This document shows, one piece after another, positions 14,577 through 26,706 of a DNA stretch of 64,000 nucleotides (within the stretch, counting starts at the first letter, position 1; every line of letters begins with the position of its first letter). A program made the translations under genes and the position numbers. Source of the DNA: JAXMHB01 sp046346965 (GTDB lineage Bacteria; Pseudomonadota; Gammaproteobacteria; Xanthomonadales; SZUA-5); assembly GCA_046346965.1 (NCBI GenBank), contig JAXMHB010000010.1, positions 1-64,000 on the forward strand. The letters are read 5' to 3'. Below the pieces are notes generated by a model. The model had not been told where the DNA came from, made no database searches, and saw nothing but the letters and a program-made list of their open reading frames with translations.

Positions 14577-15530
14577 ATGAGCACCGCCACCAAGACCTAC
14601 ACCCGCACCGCCCTGTTGCTCGCTCTGGGCAGCCTGCTGCCGCTGACATCGGCAAGCGCATTGGATTGGAGTGGCGTGCCCGCCAAGGACGTGCTGCTGA
14701 CCTACCCGGGCCAGACCTCGTGGGAGTGGGTACTGACCCCGGCCGATCACGAGGGCGCGCAGAAGTTCCGTGGCGGCAAGGACTGCCGCAGCTGCCATGA
14801 CAACGAGGCGCTGACCGAGGGCGGCAATGAGGTGGCCAAGGGTGGCAAGCTCGAACCCAGCCCGATCGCGGGTAAACCGGGCACGCTGCCGATCAAGGTC
14901 CAGGTGGCCCACGACGACAGCAAGCTGTACTTCCGCCTGCAATGGAAAGACACCGGCACCAAGGCCGGCCAGGACCAGAAATACGCCGCGCGGGCGACGG
15001 TGTTCATCGCCAATCCCGCGCTGAAGGAAGCTCAGCGTGGTGGCTGCTGGGCCGCCTGCCACGACGACAGCAAGGGCATGCCCAGCGCGGGTGCTGCGCC
15101 GCAGGACAAGTATCTTGGCGCCTCGCGCGTCAAGCTGTCGCGTCAGGGCGGCGGCGCCAATATCAAGCCGGCGGCCGACCTCACGGCGGCGCTGGCCGCC
15201 GGCACCTATGCCGAGTACTGGAGCGCAGGTCTCAATCCGAGCCAGCCCGCGGTCGCGGTCAACGGCTACATCCTCGACAAGCGCAACGACGCCAGTCCAA
15301 CCAGCGTCAGCGCCGAGGCATCGTTCAATGGCGGCGAATGGACGGTGGTGATTGCGCGGCCACTGGCGGGCACTGGCAGTGGCCAGAACAGCTTCGCTGC
15401 CGGCCAGGTGTATCCGATCGGCTTCGCGATCCATGACGGTCAGACCCAGGGACGTTTCCACTACGTCTCGATGGAGCACAAGCTGACGCTGGACAGCGGC
15501 AGCGCTGATTTCGTCGCAGGCAAACGCTGA
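14577..15530 (+). CDS. Periplasmic cytochrome with ethylbenzene-dehydrogenase-type haem-binding domain
   Basis: This 317-residue protein starts with a signal peptide ending near TSASA. It then carries CRSCH (about residue 70) and an unusual CWAACH (CX3CH, about 155). The surrounding beta-rich sequence (DDSKLYFRLQWKDT near the start; WTVVIARPL and VYPIGFAIHDG near the end) matches the cytochrome c-552/DMSO-reductase-like, EB_dh-type haem-binding fold. Ribosome binding site GGGGAG. It lies 20 bp after the NapC-type gene. Likely a soluble electron carrier between the inner-membrane tetrahaem protein and the decahaem cytochrome; the exact partner is inferred. Confidence 0.85.
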   Translation: MSTATKTYTRTALLLALGSLLPLTSASALDWSGVPAKDVLLTYPGQTSWEWVLTPADHEGAQKFRGGKDCRSCHDNEALTEGGNEVAKGGKLEPSPIAGKPGTLPIKVQVAHDDSKLYFRLQWKDTGTKAGQDQKYAARATVFIANPALKEAQRGGCWAACHDDSKGMPSAGAAPQDKYLGASRVKLSRQGGGANIKPAADLTAALAAGTYAEYWSAGLNPSQPAVAVNGYILDKRNDASPTSVSAEASFNGGEWTVVIARPLAGTGSGQNSFAAGQVYPIGFAIHDGQTQGRFHYVSMEHKLTLDSGSADFVAGKR

Positions 15531-15579
15531 GGCGCTGCGCGCGCCCCACTCTTCAACCACGCAACCCTGGGGAATCCTC

Positions 15580-16521
15580 ATGCAGGCGATCAAGCGATGG
15601 ATGTACCTGGTCCTGCTCGGCACATGCGCACTGCTGGTGGGCACGAGCGCCCTGGCGCAGGATGCGGCAGCCGGCACCGGCGCCGACAATCCGGGCACAC
15701 GCAAGTGCCTGAAATGTCACGATGAAACCTCCGAGCACGCAGTGCTGCCGATCACCCAGACCCGGCATGGCGTGGTGGCAGACGGGCGCACGCCGATGGC
15801 CACGCACGGTTGCACCAGCTGCCACGGCGCCAGTGACGCGCACATGGACGGCGACAAGGATCACCGCCCTGCCCCTGATGTCACTTTCAAGGAAGCTGAC
15901 GCACGCGTTGGCGCCGAGCAATGCCAGACCTGCCACATGGGCCGGCAGCTCACCCATTGGGAAGGCGGACGCCATCAGATTGAAAACGTGGGCTGCGCCA
16001 ACTGCCACGACATTCACGTCGCCAACGATCCGGTCATGGACAAGACCACGCAAGCCGACGTTTGCATCACCTGCCACAAGGATCAGCGCGCCAATCTGGT
16101 CAAACCCTATCGCCACCCGCTGCGCGAGGGCGAGATGAGTTGCTCCGGCTGCCACGATCCGCATGGCTCCACCAGCGAAGGACTGCTGGCGCGCAACACC
16201 GTCAACGAAACCTGCTTCACCTGCCATGCCGACAAGCGCGGCCCCTTCCTGTGGGAGCACCAGCCGGTCAGCGAGGACTGCAGCACTTGCCACTCACCGC
16301 ACGGCTCGGTTCATACCGGCATGCTCAAGCAGCGCGGTCCGTGGCTGTGCCAGACCTGCCACATGGCCAACCAGCACCCCAGCACGGCCTACAGCGGCAC
16401 CGGTTTGCCCGGCGCGACGCGCCCGTCCGGCGCTCAGCAACTGCTGCACAAGAACTGCATGAACTGTCACGGTGAAGTGCACGGTTCCAACCATCCCTCC
16501 GGCGCCCGCTTCACGCGCTGA
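15580..16521 (+). CDS. DmsE-family decahaem c-type cytochrome (MtrA-like)
   Basis: This 313-residue protein has a signal peptide (cleavage near SALAQ) and exactly ten CXXCH motifs: CLKCH, CTSCH, CQTCH, CANCH, CITCH, CSGCH, CFTCH, CSTCH, CQTCH and CMNCH. Spacing and length match the MtrA/DmsE/PioA group of periplasmic decahaem cytochromes, which insert into an MtrB-type barrel and carry electrons across the outer membrane. It is directly followed by that barrel gene. In Shewanella the DmsE version serves an extracellular DMSO reductase and MtrA serves metal reduction; here no terminal reductase is present to decide. Haem attachment would need the Ccm system, which is not in this window. Confidence 0.94.
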   Translation: MQAIKRWMYLVLLGTCALLVGTSALAQDAAAGTGADNPGTRKCLKCHDETSEHAVLPITQTRHGVVADGRTPMATHGCTSCHGASDAHMDGDKDHRPAPDVTFKEADARVGAEQCQTCHMGRQLTHWEGGRHQIENVGCANCHDIHVANDPVMDKTTQADVCITCHKDQRANLVKPYRHPLREGEMSCSGCHDPHGSTSEGLLARNTVNETCFTCHADKRGPFLWEHQPVSEDCSTCHSPHGSVHTGMLKQRGPWLCQTCHMANQHPSTAYSGTGLPGATRPSGAQQLLHKNCMNCHGEVHGSNHPSGARFTR

Positions 16522-16551
16522 ACCCCACACGACAAGCATGCGAGAGCAGCC

Positions 16552-18885
16552 ATGAACATCCAGCGCAAAATGCTGAGCCAGGCCATCCGCGACCACCTCG
16601 TGCGCGGCAGCCTGTGGGCCACGGTGCTGGCCGTTGCCATCAGTGGTAGCGGCGTGCAGGCCCAGGACGACTTCGCCCTGGACGGCGAAGACCAGGCGCC
16701 AGCCCAGAATCTGGAAGAGCTCCTGGAAGAACAGACCGTCGTCAAGAGCGAGATCGAGGTCGGATTCGGCGATGTGTCAGACCCGTCTTATCGCTTTGGT
16801 CGCTATACCGGCCTCGAAGACGAAGGCCTGTTCCCGATCGTCAATCTGGACATCTACAAGCGCGGCGCCTGGGACGGTGACGATGCCGGCTACTGGCGAT
16901 TGAGCGGGCGGAATCTGGGGATCGAGTCGCGCGAACTCAGCTTCGAGTTCGGACAGCAGGGCCGCTATGATTTTCATATCGGCTTCGACGAAATCCCGCA
17001 TTATCAGTTGGACGATGCGCAGACCATTTTCACCAATCCCGGCTCCACCAACCTGACTTTGCCGACTGGCTGGGTCGCTGGGCAGACCACCGCCACGATG
17101 ACGCAGCTGTTGCCCAGTCTGCGCACCTTTGGCATCGAGCACAGTCGCAAGCGCTTCGATGTCGGTGGCGATCTGGTGCTGCCCTCGGGCTGGCATTTCG
17201 ATGCCAACTACAGCCGAGAGCAGAAAGATGGCAACAAGACCATTGCACTGACCATCGGCAACAGCGGCGGCAATCCCCGCGCGGTGCTGGCACCGGAACC
17301 CGTGGACTACGAAACGCAGCAACTGGATGCGGTGCTCTCCTTTGCCGATGCCACCAAGCAATTCAGCGTCGGCTATTACGTCTCGCTGTTTAACGATGGC
17401 AATAGCTCGCTGATCTGGCAGAACCCCTACTCGACCATCAGCGGATGGACCGCGACCGCCAATGTCGGTTACCCTACTGGCCAGGGGCAAATGCATCTGG
17501 AACCCGACAACCAGTTTCATCAGATCAATTTGAGCGGTGGCTGGAGCTTCAGCAAAACCACCCGCTTGAGCGCGAATGTGTCTTTTGGTCGCGGAACGCA
17601 GAACGAGGACTTCCTGCCCTACACGATCAACCCGGCGATCGCGGCCACTATCACGCAGCCTTTGCCGGTCAGCTCTCTGGATGGCGAGGTCGATACCACC
17701 TATGTCGGTCTGCGCCTCACCAGTCAGCCCTGGGATACGCTTGCCGTAGCCGCCAGCTACAAACTGGATGACCACGACAACAAGACCGAGGAGCATGAGT
17801 TCGTCTACATCGGCGGCGACTCGCTGGCGCAAAACACGGCGGCAACCAGCAATCAGCGCCGCTACAACGAGCCCAAGAGCTACAAGATCCAGGCCTTCAA
17901 GCTGGATGGCACCTGGAACGCTGCCGAATGGTTGCGCGTCAGCGGTGAGGCCGAGTGGCGCAGCACCGAGCGTCCGCACCAGGAGCGCGAGGAGATCGAT
18001 GAGAACCGCTACGCGCTGAACTTCGCGCTCGAAGGCAGCGAGTACTGGAGCGGCGGCGTGCGCCTGACCGATTCTACGCGCGATGGCGGAAGCGAGTATC
18101 TGGGCTATGAAACCCTGCTCGGTGGTTATGCGCCCGGTTACTACAACACGCTGCTACCGCTGGTAGGCGGTTTCCCCTTCGAGAACCTGCCGGGCCTGCG
18201 CAAATACAATCAGGCTGATCGTGACCGCCAGAATGGTGAAGTGTACGCCAGCTTCATGCCGGACGAAGCCGTGGCCATCAGTGCGAGCATCGACTACAGC
18301 GAGGACGATTATCGCAACTCCGAGTTGGGATTGACCTTCTCGCGCGTCAGTGCCTACAACGTCGATGTGTCGTGGGCGCCGACCGACAAGACTTCGGCCT
18401 ACGCTTTTGCGTCGGAAGAACGCTACAAGTCGGATCAGGACGGACGCAGCTTCGCCGGCGGCGCGGTACGCCCCACGCAATACATTGACCCGACCCGCAA
18501 TTGGACAGTGCAGAGCCGCGATTACGTGTTCAGCTATGGCGTCGGCTTCAATACCAAGGTGTGGGAAGACAAGCTCACGCTGGGCTTCGACTATGTCAAC
18601 TCCAAGGCTGACACCGACATTCTGACGACCACCGGGTCGGCGTTGACGCGGGCCGACCTGCCGACGTCCACCAGTGATCTGGCCTCGGCGAGCGTCTACG
18701 GCGACTATCGCTGGCGCAAGGACATCGTGTTCCACCTGCGTGTGGCGTGGGAAGACTACGCGTCCACCGATTGGGCAGTGGACAATGCGCCAGCCAACCA
18801 GTTGGCCAACGTCATCACGCTGGGTGAAGGCAGCCCGGACTACAACGTGGTGGTCACCACCTTCACGGTCGGCTATCGATTCTGA
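16552..18885 (+). CDS. MtrB/PioB-family outer-membrane beta-barrel of decahaem conduit
   Basis: This 777-residue protein has a signal peptide (to about residue 37, QA/QDD) and then alternating aromatic/polar beta strands throughout, ending TTFTVGYRF with the terminal Phe typical of outer-membrane barrels. The early segment EIEVGFGDVSDPSYRFGRYTGLEDEG is characteristic of the MtrB/PioB decahaem-associated family. The barrel sheathes the decahaem cytochrome and spans the outer membrane. No cysteine occurs anywhere in the protein, so it lacks the N-terminal CXXC pair of Shewanella MtrB. It is the last gene of the operon (31 bp after the cytochrome) and is followed by a strong terminator. Confidence 0.93.
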   Translation: MNIQRKMLSQAIRDHLVRGSLWATVLAVAISGSGVQAQDDFALDGEDQAPAQNLEELLEEQTVVKSEIEVGFGDVSDPSYRFGRYTGLEDEGLFPIVNLDIYKRGAWDGDDAGYWRLSGRNLGIESRELSFEFGQQGRYDFHIGFDEIPHYQLDDAQTIFTNPGSTNLTLPTGWVAGQTTATMTQLLPSLRTFGIEHSRKRFDVGGDLVLPSGWHFDANYSREQKDGNKTIALTIGNSGGNPRAVLAPEPVDYETQQLDAVLSFADATKQFSVGYYVSLFNDGNSSLIWQNPYSTISGWTATANVGYPTGQGQMHLEPDNQFHQINLSGGWSFSKTTRLSANVSFGRGTQNEDFLPYTINPAIAATITQPLPVSSLDGEVDTTYVGLRLTSQPWDTLAVAASYKLDDHDNKTEEHEFVYIGGDSLAQNTAATSNQRRYNEPKSYKIQAFKLDGTWNAAEWLRVSGEAEWRSTERPHQEREEIDENRYALNFALEGSEYWSGGVRLTDSTRDGGSEYLGYETLLGGYAPGYYNTLLPLVGGFPFENLPGLRKYNQADRDRQNGEVYASFMPDEAVAISASIDYSEDDYRNSELGLTFSRVSAYNVDVSWAPTDKTSAYAFASEERYKSDQDGRSFAGGAVRPTQYIDPTRNWTVQSRDYVFSYGVGFNTKVWEDKLTLGFDYVNSKADTDILTTTGSALTRADLPTSTSDLASASVYGDYRWRKDIVFHLRVAWEDYASTDWAVDNAPANQLANVITLGEGSPDYNVVVTTFTVGYRF

Positions 18886-18978
18886 TCGGCTGCCCGAAGT
18901 CCCAGGCGCGAGGGTGGTCACTGGCCATGATGCCGACTGCGTGCTCCAGACAGCCACTCAATCCCGCCAACGGCAGCC

Positions 18979-19010
18979 AAAAAAAACCGCGCAATGCGCG
19001 GTCTTTTTTT
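18979..19010. terminator. Bidirectional intrinsic terminator after the cytochrome operon
   Basis: An A tract, accgcgc-aat-gcgcggt (18986-19002), then C and an eight-T tract. The stem with A runs on one side and T runs on the other can stop the cytochrome operon transcript and anything coming from the right. Confidence 0.85.
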
Positions 19011-19046
19011 GTGCCCGGTCGGTTAGTTGCCGACCGTAGCTTCAAT

Positions 19047-19132
<86 letters not shown>

Positions 19133-19271
19133 GGTGTCTCAGACTCAGCGAGTGCGCCCGAGAGCCCTGCAATCTAGATCGATCGATGCACGCTGTCAAG
19201 CACTGATTGCATCTTTTTCTGCTCGCGGATGCTGCCCCGCGGCCGTCACTGACCGCGGGGCGAGTGCTGCA

Positions 19272-20267
19272 TCAGGACTGGAGCGCGGTGGGCGCCGGCT
19301 GCCCCCGGGTGCGATGCAGCGAGTAGATCACCCCGGCAACCAACAGGCCCACGGTGACCGACAGCGAAATCCACGCCGGCGTCTTGCCGATGATGTTGAC
19401 CAGGAAGATCTTGCCGCCGATGAAGATCAATACCAGCGCCAGCGCGTACTTGAGGTAGTGGAAGCGGTGAATCATCGCCGCCAGCGCAAAGTACAGCGCG
19501 CGCAGACCCAGGATCGCGAAGATGTTGGAGGTATAGACGATGAAGGGGTCCTGGGTGATGGCGAAAATCGCAGGGATGGAGTCCACGGCAAAGATCAGAT
19601 CAGCCGTTTCGACCAGCACCAGCGCGAGGAACAGCGGCGTCGCGTAGCGCACCATGGTGCCGGTGTTCGGATCGGGGCGGTGGACGAAGAAGTCCTGCCC
19701 GTTCAACTCGTTAGTCACGCGCATGCGGCCGCGCAGGAACTTCAGCACCGGGTTGTTGGCGATGTCCGGCATGCTGTCGGCGATCACCAGCATCTTGATG
19801 CCGGTGGCGATCAGGAAGGCCCCGAAGAGGTAGAGAATCCAACTGAACTCGCTTATCAGCGCAGCACCGAGGCCGATCATCAGCGCGCGCAGCACGATGA
19901 CGCCGAGGATGCCCCAGAACAGCACACGGTGCTGGTACTTGGGCGGAATCGCGAAGTAGGTGAAGATCAGCGCGATGACAAACACGTTGTCCATCGACAA
20001 GGACTTCTCGATCAGGAAGCCGGTGTAAAAGTCCATGCCGGACCGGGATCCCAGGTACCACCAGACCCAGGCACCGAACAGCAGCGAGACGCCGATGTAG
20101 CCAGCGGACAGCCACAGGCTCTCCCGCACGCCAATTTCTTGCTGATCCTTGTGCAGCACGCCAAGGTCGAAGGCCAGCAGTGCCAGCACGATGGTCATGA
20201 ACACCAGCCACAACCAGGTGGCCTGACCGAGAAAATCGCTCAACAAGAATGCAATCACAGCGTCCAT
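19272..20267 (-). CDS. TerC/Alx-family membrane protein (probable metal ion exporter)
   Basis: This 331-residue protein has about eight hydrophobic helices with the TerC signatures LAFDLGVLHK, SLSMDNVFVIALIF and LVETADLIFAVDSIPAIFAIT, whose acidic residues lie in membrane helices. Length and motifs match E. coli Alx. Family members export Mn2+ or act in calcium, manganese or tellurite responses. I looked for a yybP-ykoY riboswitch in the 190-bp leader and did not find its conserved boxes. The gene is on the minus strand between tRNA-Leu and gyrA, with no co-directional partner nearby except gyrA, 193 bp upstream. Confidence 0.92.
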   Translation of the reverse strand: MDAVIAFLLSDFLGQATWLWLVFMTIVLALLAFDLGVLHKDQQEIGVRESLWLSAGYIGVSLLFGAWVWWYLGSRSGMDFYTGFLIEKSLSMDNVFVIALIFTYFAIPPKYQHRVLFWGILGVIVLRALMIGLGAALISEFSWILYLFGAFLIATGIKMLVIADSMPDIANNPVLKFLRGRMRVTNELNGQDFFVHRPDPNTGTMVRYATPLFLALVLVETADLIFAVDSIPAIFAITQDPFIVYTSNIFAILGLRALYFALAAMIHRFHYLKYALALVLIFIGGKIFLVNIIGKTPAWISLSVTVGLLVAGVIYSLHRTRGQPAPTALQS

Positions 20268-20460
20268 ACGCTAGGGCTCCAGACGACGAGTGGGGGGAGG
20301 GCCACTCGATGCCGACATCGCAGCGCATTGCACGCTGCCAGCGGGGCCCGGTCATCGATACACGAATCATTATTCGTATTTCGATGTGAAGAGCCAGTCG
20401 ACAGCCCCCAAACGAGGAACGGCGACCGTGGTCGCCGTTCCTGGGATGTGGGTCACTCGC

Positions 20461-23031
<2,571 letters not shown>

Positions 23032-23265
23032 GCAAACTCCGTGATTTCAAAGACTTACACCCTGAATCCAGGGCTGCACCCGGACCGCACCGCGCCTACG
23101 CGCGCGCTCTGCCGGACGGACCCACAAGTGTAACACGTAGGCCTGTGGGCACGGCCCAGTGTCGACGTGGAAGCGCCAGTCGCGAGCTCGCCCCCCTGAA
23201 TCTGGGATGCCCGACTGGCTTGCGCTGAAGACACTGATCGTCTGTCCATTTTGGGAGTCACCATC

Positions 23266-24549
23266 ATGTCTCTGGCGATCCGTACCCTGCTCGCCGTGGC
23301 GAGCCTGTATGCGGCAACGGCGAGCGCGTTGACGCCGACGCCGGACCTGAGTCTGGCAGGCGCCGGCAACGGGCTGCCGACCGCCAGACTGTTTGGGCAG
23401 AGTGTGGCCGCCAACGCCCAGTATCTGGCCGTCGGTGCGCCGGGCGTCAGCAGCCTGGGCGCGCCCGGTGCGGTGTGGGTGTACACGCGCAACGGCGATG
23501 CCTACAGCTTGCTCGGCGTGCTCCAGGCACCGACACCTGCCGCTGGTGATGGCTTCGGCCAACACGTCATCTTCGTCGGCAACTCCTTGATTGTCGGCGC
23601 ACCCTTCCGCACCGTCTCCGGCGTCACAGCGCGCGGCGAGGTCTACGTCTACACCCTGGTCGCCGGTCAATTTGCCCTCGCGCAGACGCTGGTGCCGGGC
23701 GCCGCCGTCTCAGCCGACGACTATTTCGGCTTTCATCTCTCGGCGGATGCCGGCTGGCTGGCCGTCGGCGTGCCGCGGGCGGGCCTCAACGATGAGGGCC
23801 AGGTGCAGCTGTATCGCTACGATCCCAACTTCGAAACCTGGATCTATCACAGCCAGTTCTCCGGTTCGACGAGCAATATTCGTCTGGGACTGCGCGTGCT
23901 GGCCCGCGGTACGCGGGTGCTTGCAGCTGCGCCGGAGGAAATGACCAGCGGACTCAGCCGCGGCTACGTCTACGAGTACCTGCGCACCGGGAATGGCGCC
24001 AATGCGACATTCGCGCAGGTCCAGCGCTTCCGCTCCAGCGTGCCGGTTGCCGACTCGGCACAGGTGTTCGGATCCAGCATGGCGCTCTCGGCGGATGCCT
24101 CACAGTTGGTGGTGGGCGCGCCTTTCGATGTGGAAACGCCGGGCGACCTGCGCGGCGCCGCCTTCGTCTTTGCCCGCGTCGGCGGTGTCTGGGTCGAGCA
24201 GCAAAGGATCGCCTCGCCCGGCGGCGCCGCCGCTGAGAGCTTCGGCGCCAGTCTGATTCTCGATGGCAACAGTCGGCTGTTGATCGGCGACATCCGCCAG
24301 GGCTTCGGCAGCTCAGGCCAGGTCGGCGCGGTCCACGAGTTCCAGTACCTGACGACGCCGAGCCCCAGTTGGGTTGAGGGCCGCAGTTGGCTGCGTGGCG
24401 CCGGCACCGACCAGGACTTTTACGGGAACGCGATCGCGGCGCAGGACGGGCACCTGATCATCGGATCGGTAGGCCACGACGACGGCAGCAACGTGAATGT
24501 GGGCCGCGTCTACGTTTACAGCGCCGTGTTCCGCGACGGCTTCGAGTAA
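23266..24549 (+). CDS. Secreted FG-GAP repeat protein
   Basis: This 427-residue protein has a signal peptide (residues 1-21, ending ATASA). About six FG-GAP-type blades follow, each with a FGxxVA...LxVGAP core (for example LFGQSVAANAQYLAVGAP, VFGSSMALSADASQLVVGAP, FYGNAIAAQDGHLIIGS). It should form an integrin-alpha-like beta-propeller. It ends AVFRDGFE, a short tail shared in form with the protein at 32141-33067 and common in Xanthomonadales exported proteins. The downstream gene is convergent, separated by 48 bp. Ligand unknown. Confidence 0.85.
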   Translation: MSLAIRTLLAVASLYAATASALTPTPDLSLAGAGNGLPTARLFGQSVAANAQYLAVGAPGVSSLGAPGAVWVYTRNGDAYSLLGVLQAPTPAAGDGFGQHVIFVGNSLIVGAPFRTVSGVTARGEVYVYTLVAGQFALAQTLVPGAAVSADDYFGFHLSADAGWLAVGVPRAGLNDEGQVQLYRYDPNFETWIYHSQFSGSTSNIRLGLRVLARGTRVLAAAPEEMTSGLSRGYVYEYLRTGNGANATFAQVQRFRSSVPVADSAQVFGSSMALSADASQLVVGAPFDVETPGDLRGAAFVFARVGGVWVEQQRIASPGGAAAESFGASLILDGNSRLLIGDIRQGFGSSGQVGAVHEFQYLTTPSPSWVEGRSWLRGAGTDQDFYGNAIAAQDGHLIIGSVGHDDGSNVNVGRVYVYSAVFRDGFE

Positions 24550-24597
24550 GCCGGTCGCTATCGCCCGCCCTGCCCTGCGCGCGCAAGGCAGGCGTGG

Positions 24598-26532
24598 CTA
24601 CCGCGGACCGCTTGCAACCACCGGCAGCACGACGGCGCTGGCGGTGGTGCCGCCGTACCAGATGCTCTGCGTGGCTTTGCGGTAGTCCTCTTTGCGGGCC
24701 CGCATGATGTTGGCAACGTGGGTCTGCGGATTGCGGTCGTACAGCGGAAACAGCGTGGATTGCACCTGGATCATCAGGCGATGGCCAGGCAGAAACACGT
24801 GATCCACATTCGGCAGCGCCCAGCGATAGTGCTCGACCTTGCCGGGCTCGATCGGCGCCGGCTCGGCGAAATTCTGGCGATAACGACCGCGAAAAATTTC
24901 GATGCCGATCGGCAACTCATAGCCGGCCATCGACGGTTTGGCGCCCTGCGACGCATCCTCCGGCACGTCGTTGGGATAGACGTCGATCAGTTTCACCACC
25001 CAGTCGGCGTCGCTGCCTGTGGTGGCGGCGTACAGCTCGACCTCGGGCGCGCCCATGATGTGCACGGCCGCCTCCAGCGGCGCGCTGGTCCACACCGCGA
25101 CATCCGGGCGCCCGGTGACGAAGCGCTGATCGTGGACCAGCCAGGGCTTCCACTGCGCGGGATCGTTCATGTCGATCGGACGCGGCAGGAAGGGCACCGG
25201 CTTGGCCGGATCGCTGATGTATTCCTCTGAACCCGCGGTATCGGCCTTGCTGAAGCTGGCGACGCCATTGGCTCCCAGATACAAGGGTTTGGCGCTGCCC
25301 ATCGGCCAGCGCGGCGACTCATTCCACTGGTTGGCGCCGGTCGCGTAGGTCAGCACCGGCGGCGTATGCGGATCCGGGCCGCCGCGCAGCCAATGATCGA
25401 AGAAGGGTTTGGCGTACTTCACACGCCATTCGTGCGCGGTATCGCCGTTGAAGGTGAGCGCGCCAAGGTCATAGCCATAGTGGTTGAAGCCGGAGTGACG
25501 CCAGGGACCAATCACCAGCGACACGCGATCGTTGTTGCGATCCTTGGGTTCCAGCGCGCGGTAGACCGCCGGCGCGCCGTAGCTGTCTTCCTGATCCCAT
25601 TGGCCGACCACCAGCATGGTAGGCACCGTGTGCGGGCGCGCGGCGAGCAAGCGATCGACCGCCTGCAGCGACCAAAACGGCGTGTACGCCGGGTTTTCCA
25701 GAAACTTGCGAATGCCGGGCACGTGCTCGGCACCGACCAGCTGAACGAAATCCGCGACCGAGCCTGCCTCCAGATAGCGCGAGTAGTCATCGCCACCGCC
25801 GAGCGCGAACTCGCCACCACCATCGCCCTGGTGGTAGCCCTGACTGAGCGGAAAGCTCAGCGAGTTGACCCGGAAAGCGCCGTTGTGAAACCAGTCGTCG
25901 CCCATCCAGCCGTCCACCATCGGACTCTGCGCAATCACCGCCTTCAGCGCCGGATGCGGATCGATCAGTGTCATCAGCGCGGTGTAACCAAGGTAGCTCG
26001 ACCCGATGACGCCGACCTTGCCATTTGCTTCCGGCGTGTGCTCGATCAGCCACGCGATGGTGTCGTAAGCGTCGGTGGACTCGTCGATGCCGGTGTCGTT
26101 CAAAGGGCCGGACAGCGGGCGGTTGAGCACCCACTCCCCTTCCGACTTGTGCATACCGCGAATGTCCTGATAAACACGGATGTAGCCGTCCTGCACGAAC
26201 TCGGCGTCCATCACCTCGAGGATGTCGACGATGCGCTGGCTCTTGACGCGACCGGTTTGGGCGCTGGCGTCGTAAGGCGTACGCGATAGCAGGATGGGTG
26301 CATCCTTGCTCACCCCTTTCTTCATGACGACGACGGTGTACAACTTCACGCCATCGCGCATCGGCACCATGTACTCACGCCGCACGTAATCCGCCCAGGG
26401 CCGCGTCTGCTCGTAATGCTCGACCCGGTCCGGCGTCATCGGCGTGACCGGATCCGGGCTCTGCGCGTACACCCCGCTGGCGCACAGCGCGCCCACACTC
26501 AGACTGCGAGACCACAAGGCGAGCTTCGACAT
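24598..26532 (-). CDS. CocE/NonD-family hydrolase (alpha-amino-acid ester hydrolase-like)
   Basis: This 644-residue protein has a signal peptide (1-23, ending VYAQ). It then has an alpha/beta-hydrolase domain with the nucleophile elbow IGSSYLGY (Ser at about 179), a cap domain, acid residue region WDQEDSYGAP, histidine region GPWRHSGFNHYG, and a C-terminal jelly-roll (from about residue 450). This is the S15/CocE layout; the SSYxGY form and the periplasmic signal fit alpha-amino acid ester hydrolases or glutaryl-acylases. Start 26532 is set by a GGAG ribosome binding site. It is preceded by a 12-bp hairpin after the haloperoxidase gene. Confidence 0.9.
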   Translation of the reverse strand: MSKLALWSRSLSVGALCASGVYAQSPDPVTPMTPDRVEHYEQTRPWADYVRREYMVPMRDGVKLYTVVVMKKGVSKDAPILLSRTPYDASAQTGRVKSQRIVDILEVMDAEFVQDGYIRVYQDIRGMHKSEGEWVLNRPLSGPLNDTGIDESTDAYDTIAWLIEHTPEANGKVGVIGSSYLGYTALMTLIDPHPALKAVIAQSPMVDGWMGDDWFHNGAFRVNSLSFPLSQGYHQGDGGGEFALGGGDDYSRYLEAGSVADFVQLVGAEHVPGIRKFLENPAYTPFWSLQAVDRLLAARPHTVPTMLVVGQWDQEDSYGAPAVYRALEPKDRNNDRVSLVIGPWRHSGFNHYGYDLGALTFNGDTAHEWRVKYAKPFFDHWLRGGPDPHTPPVLTYATGANQWNESPRWPMGSAKPLYLGANGVASFSKADTAGSEEYISDPAKPVPFLPRPIDMNDPAQWKPWLVHDQRFVTGRPDVAVWTSAPLEAAVHIMGAPEVELYAATTGSDADWVVKLIDVYPNDVPEDASQGAKPSMAGYELPIGIEIFRGRYRQNFAEPAPIEPGKVEHYRWALPNVDHVFLPGHRLMIQVQSTLFPLYDRNPQTHVANIMRARKEDYRKATQSIWYGGTTASAVVLPVVASGPR

Positions 26533-26658
26533 GCACAGACTCCGGCAATAGATCGGCACACCTGTGCGCAGACATCGCAGCAGGGCGGGCACCCGAGTCT
26601 ACTGCGCGGTTCAGGCGCCCGGGAGCCGGGGCTTGTGCAGCCTATGCCCACACGCGCG

Positions 26659-26689
26659 CAACACGCGGACCTTTTGAGTCCGCGTGTTG
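26659..26689. terminator. 12-bp perfect hairpin after haloperoxidase gene
   Basis: caacacgcggac, loop cttttga, gtccgcgtgttg. It lies 18 bp beyond the minus-strand haloperoxidase stop. There is no T tract after it, so termination is likely but not certain. Confidence 0.55.
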
Positions 26690-26706
26690 TCGCAGGCGCC
26701 TGCCGA

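Noticed and set aside
20268..20460. yybP-ykoY manganese riboswitch before the TerC-family gene
   Set aside because: TerC/Alx genes are often controlled by it, but the conserved boxes could not be found in the leader on the coding strand.
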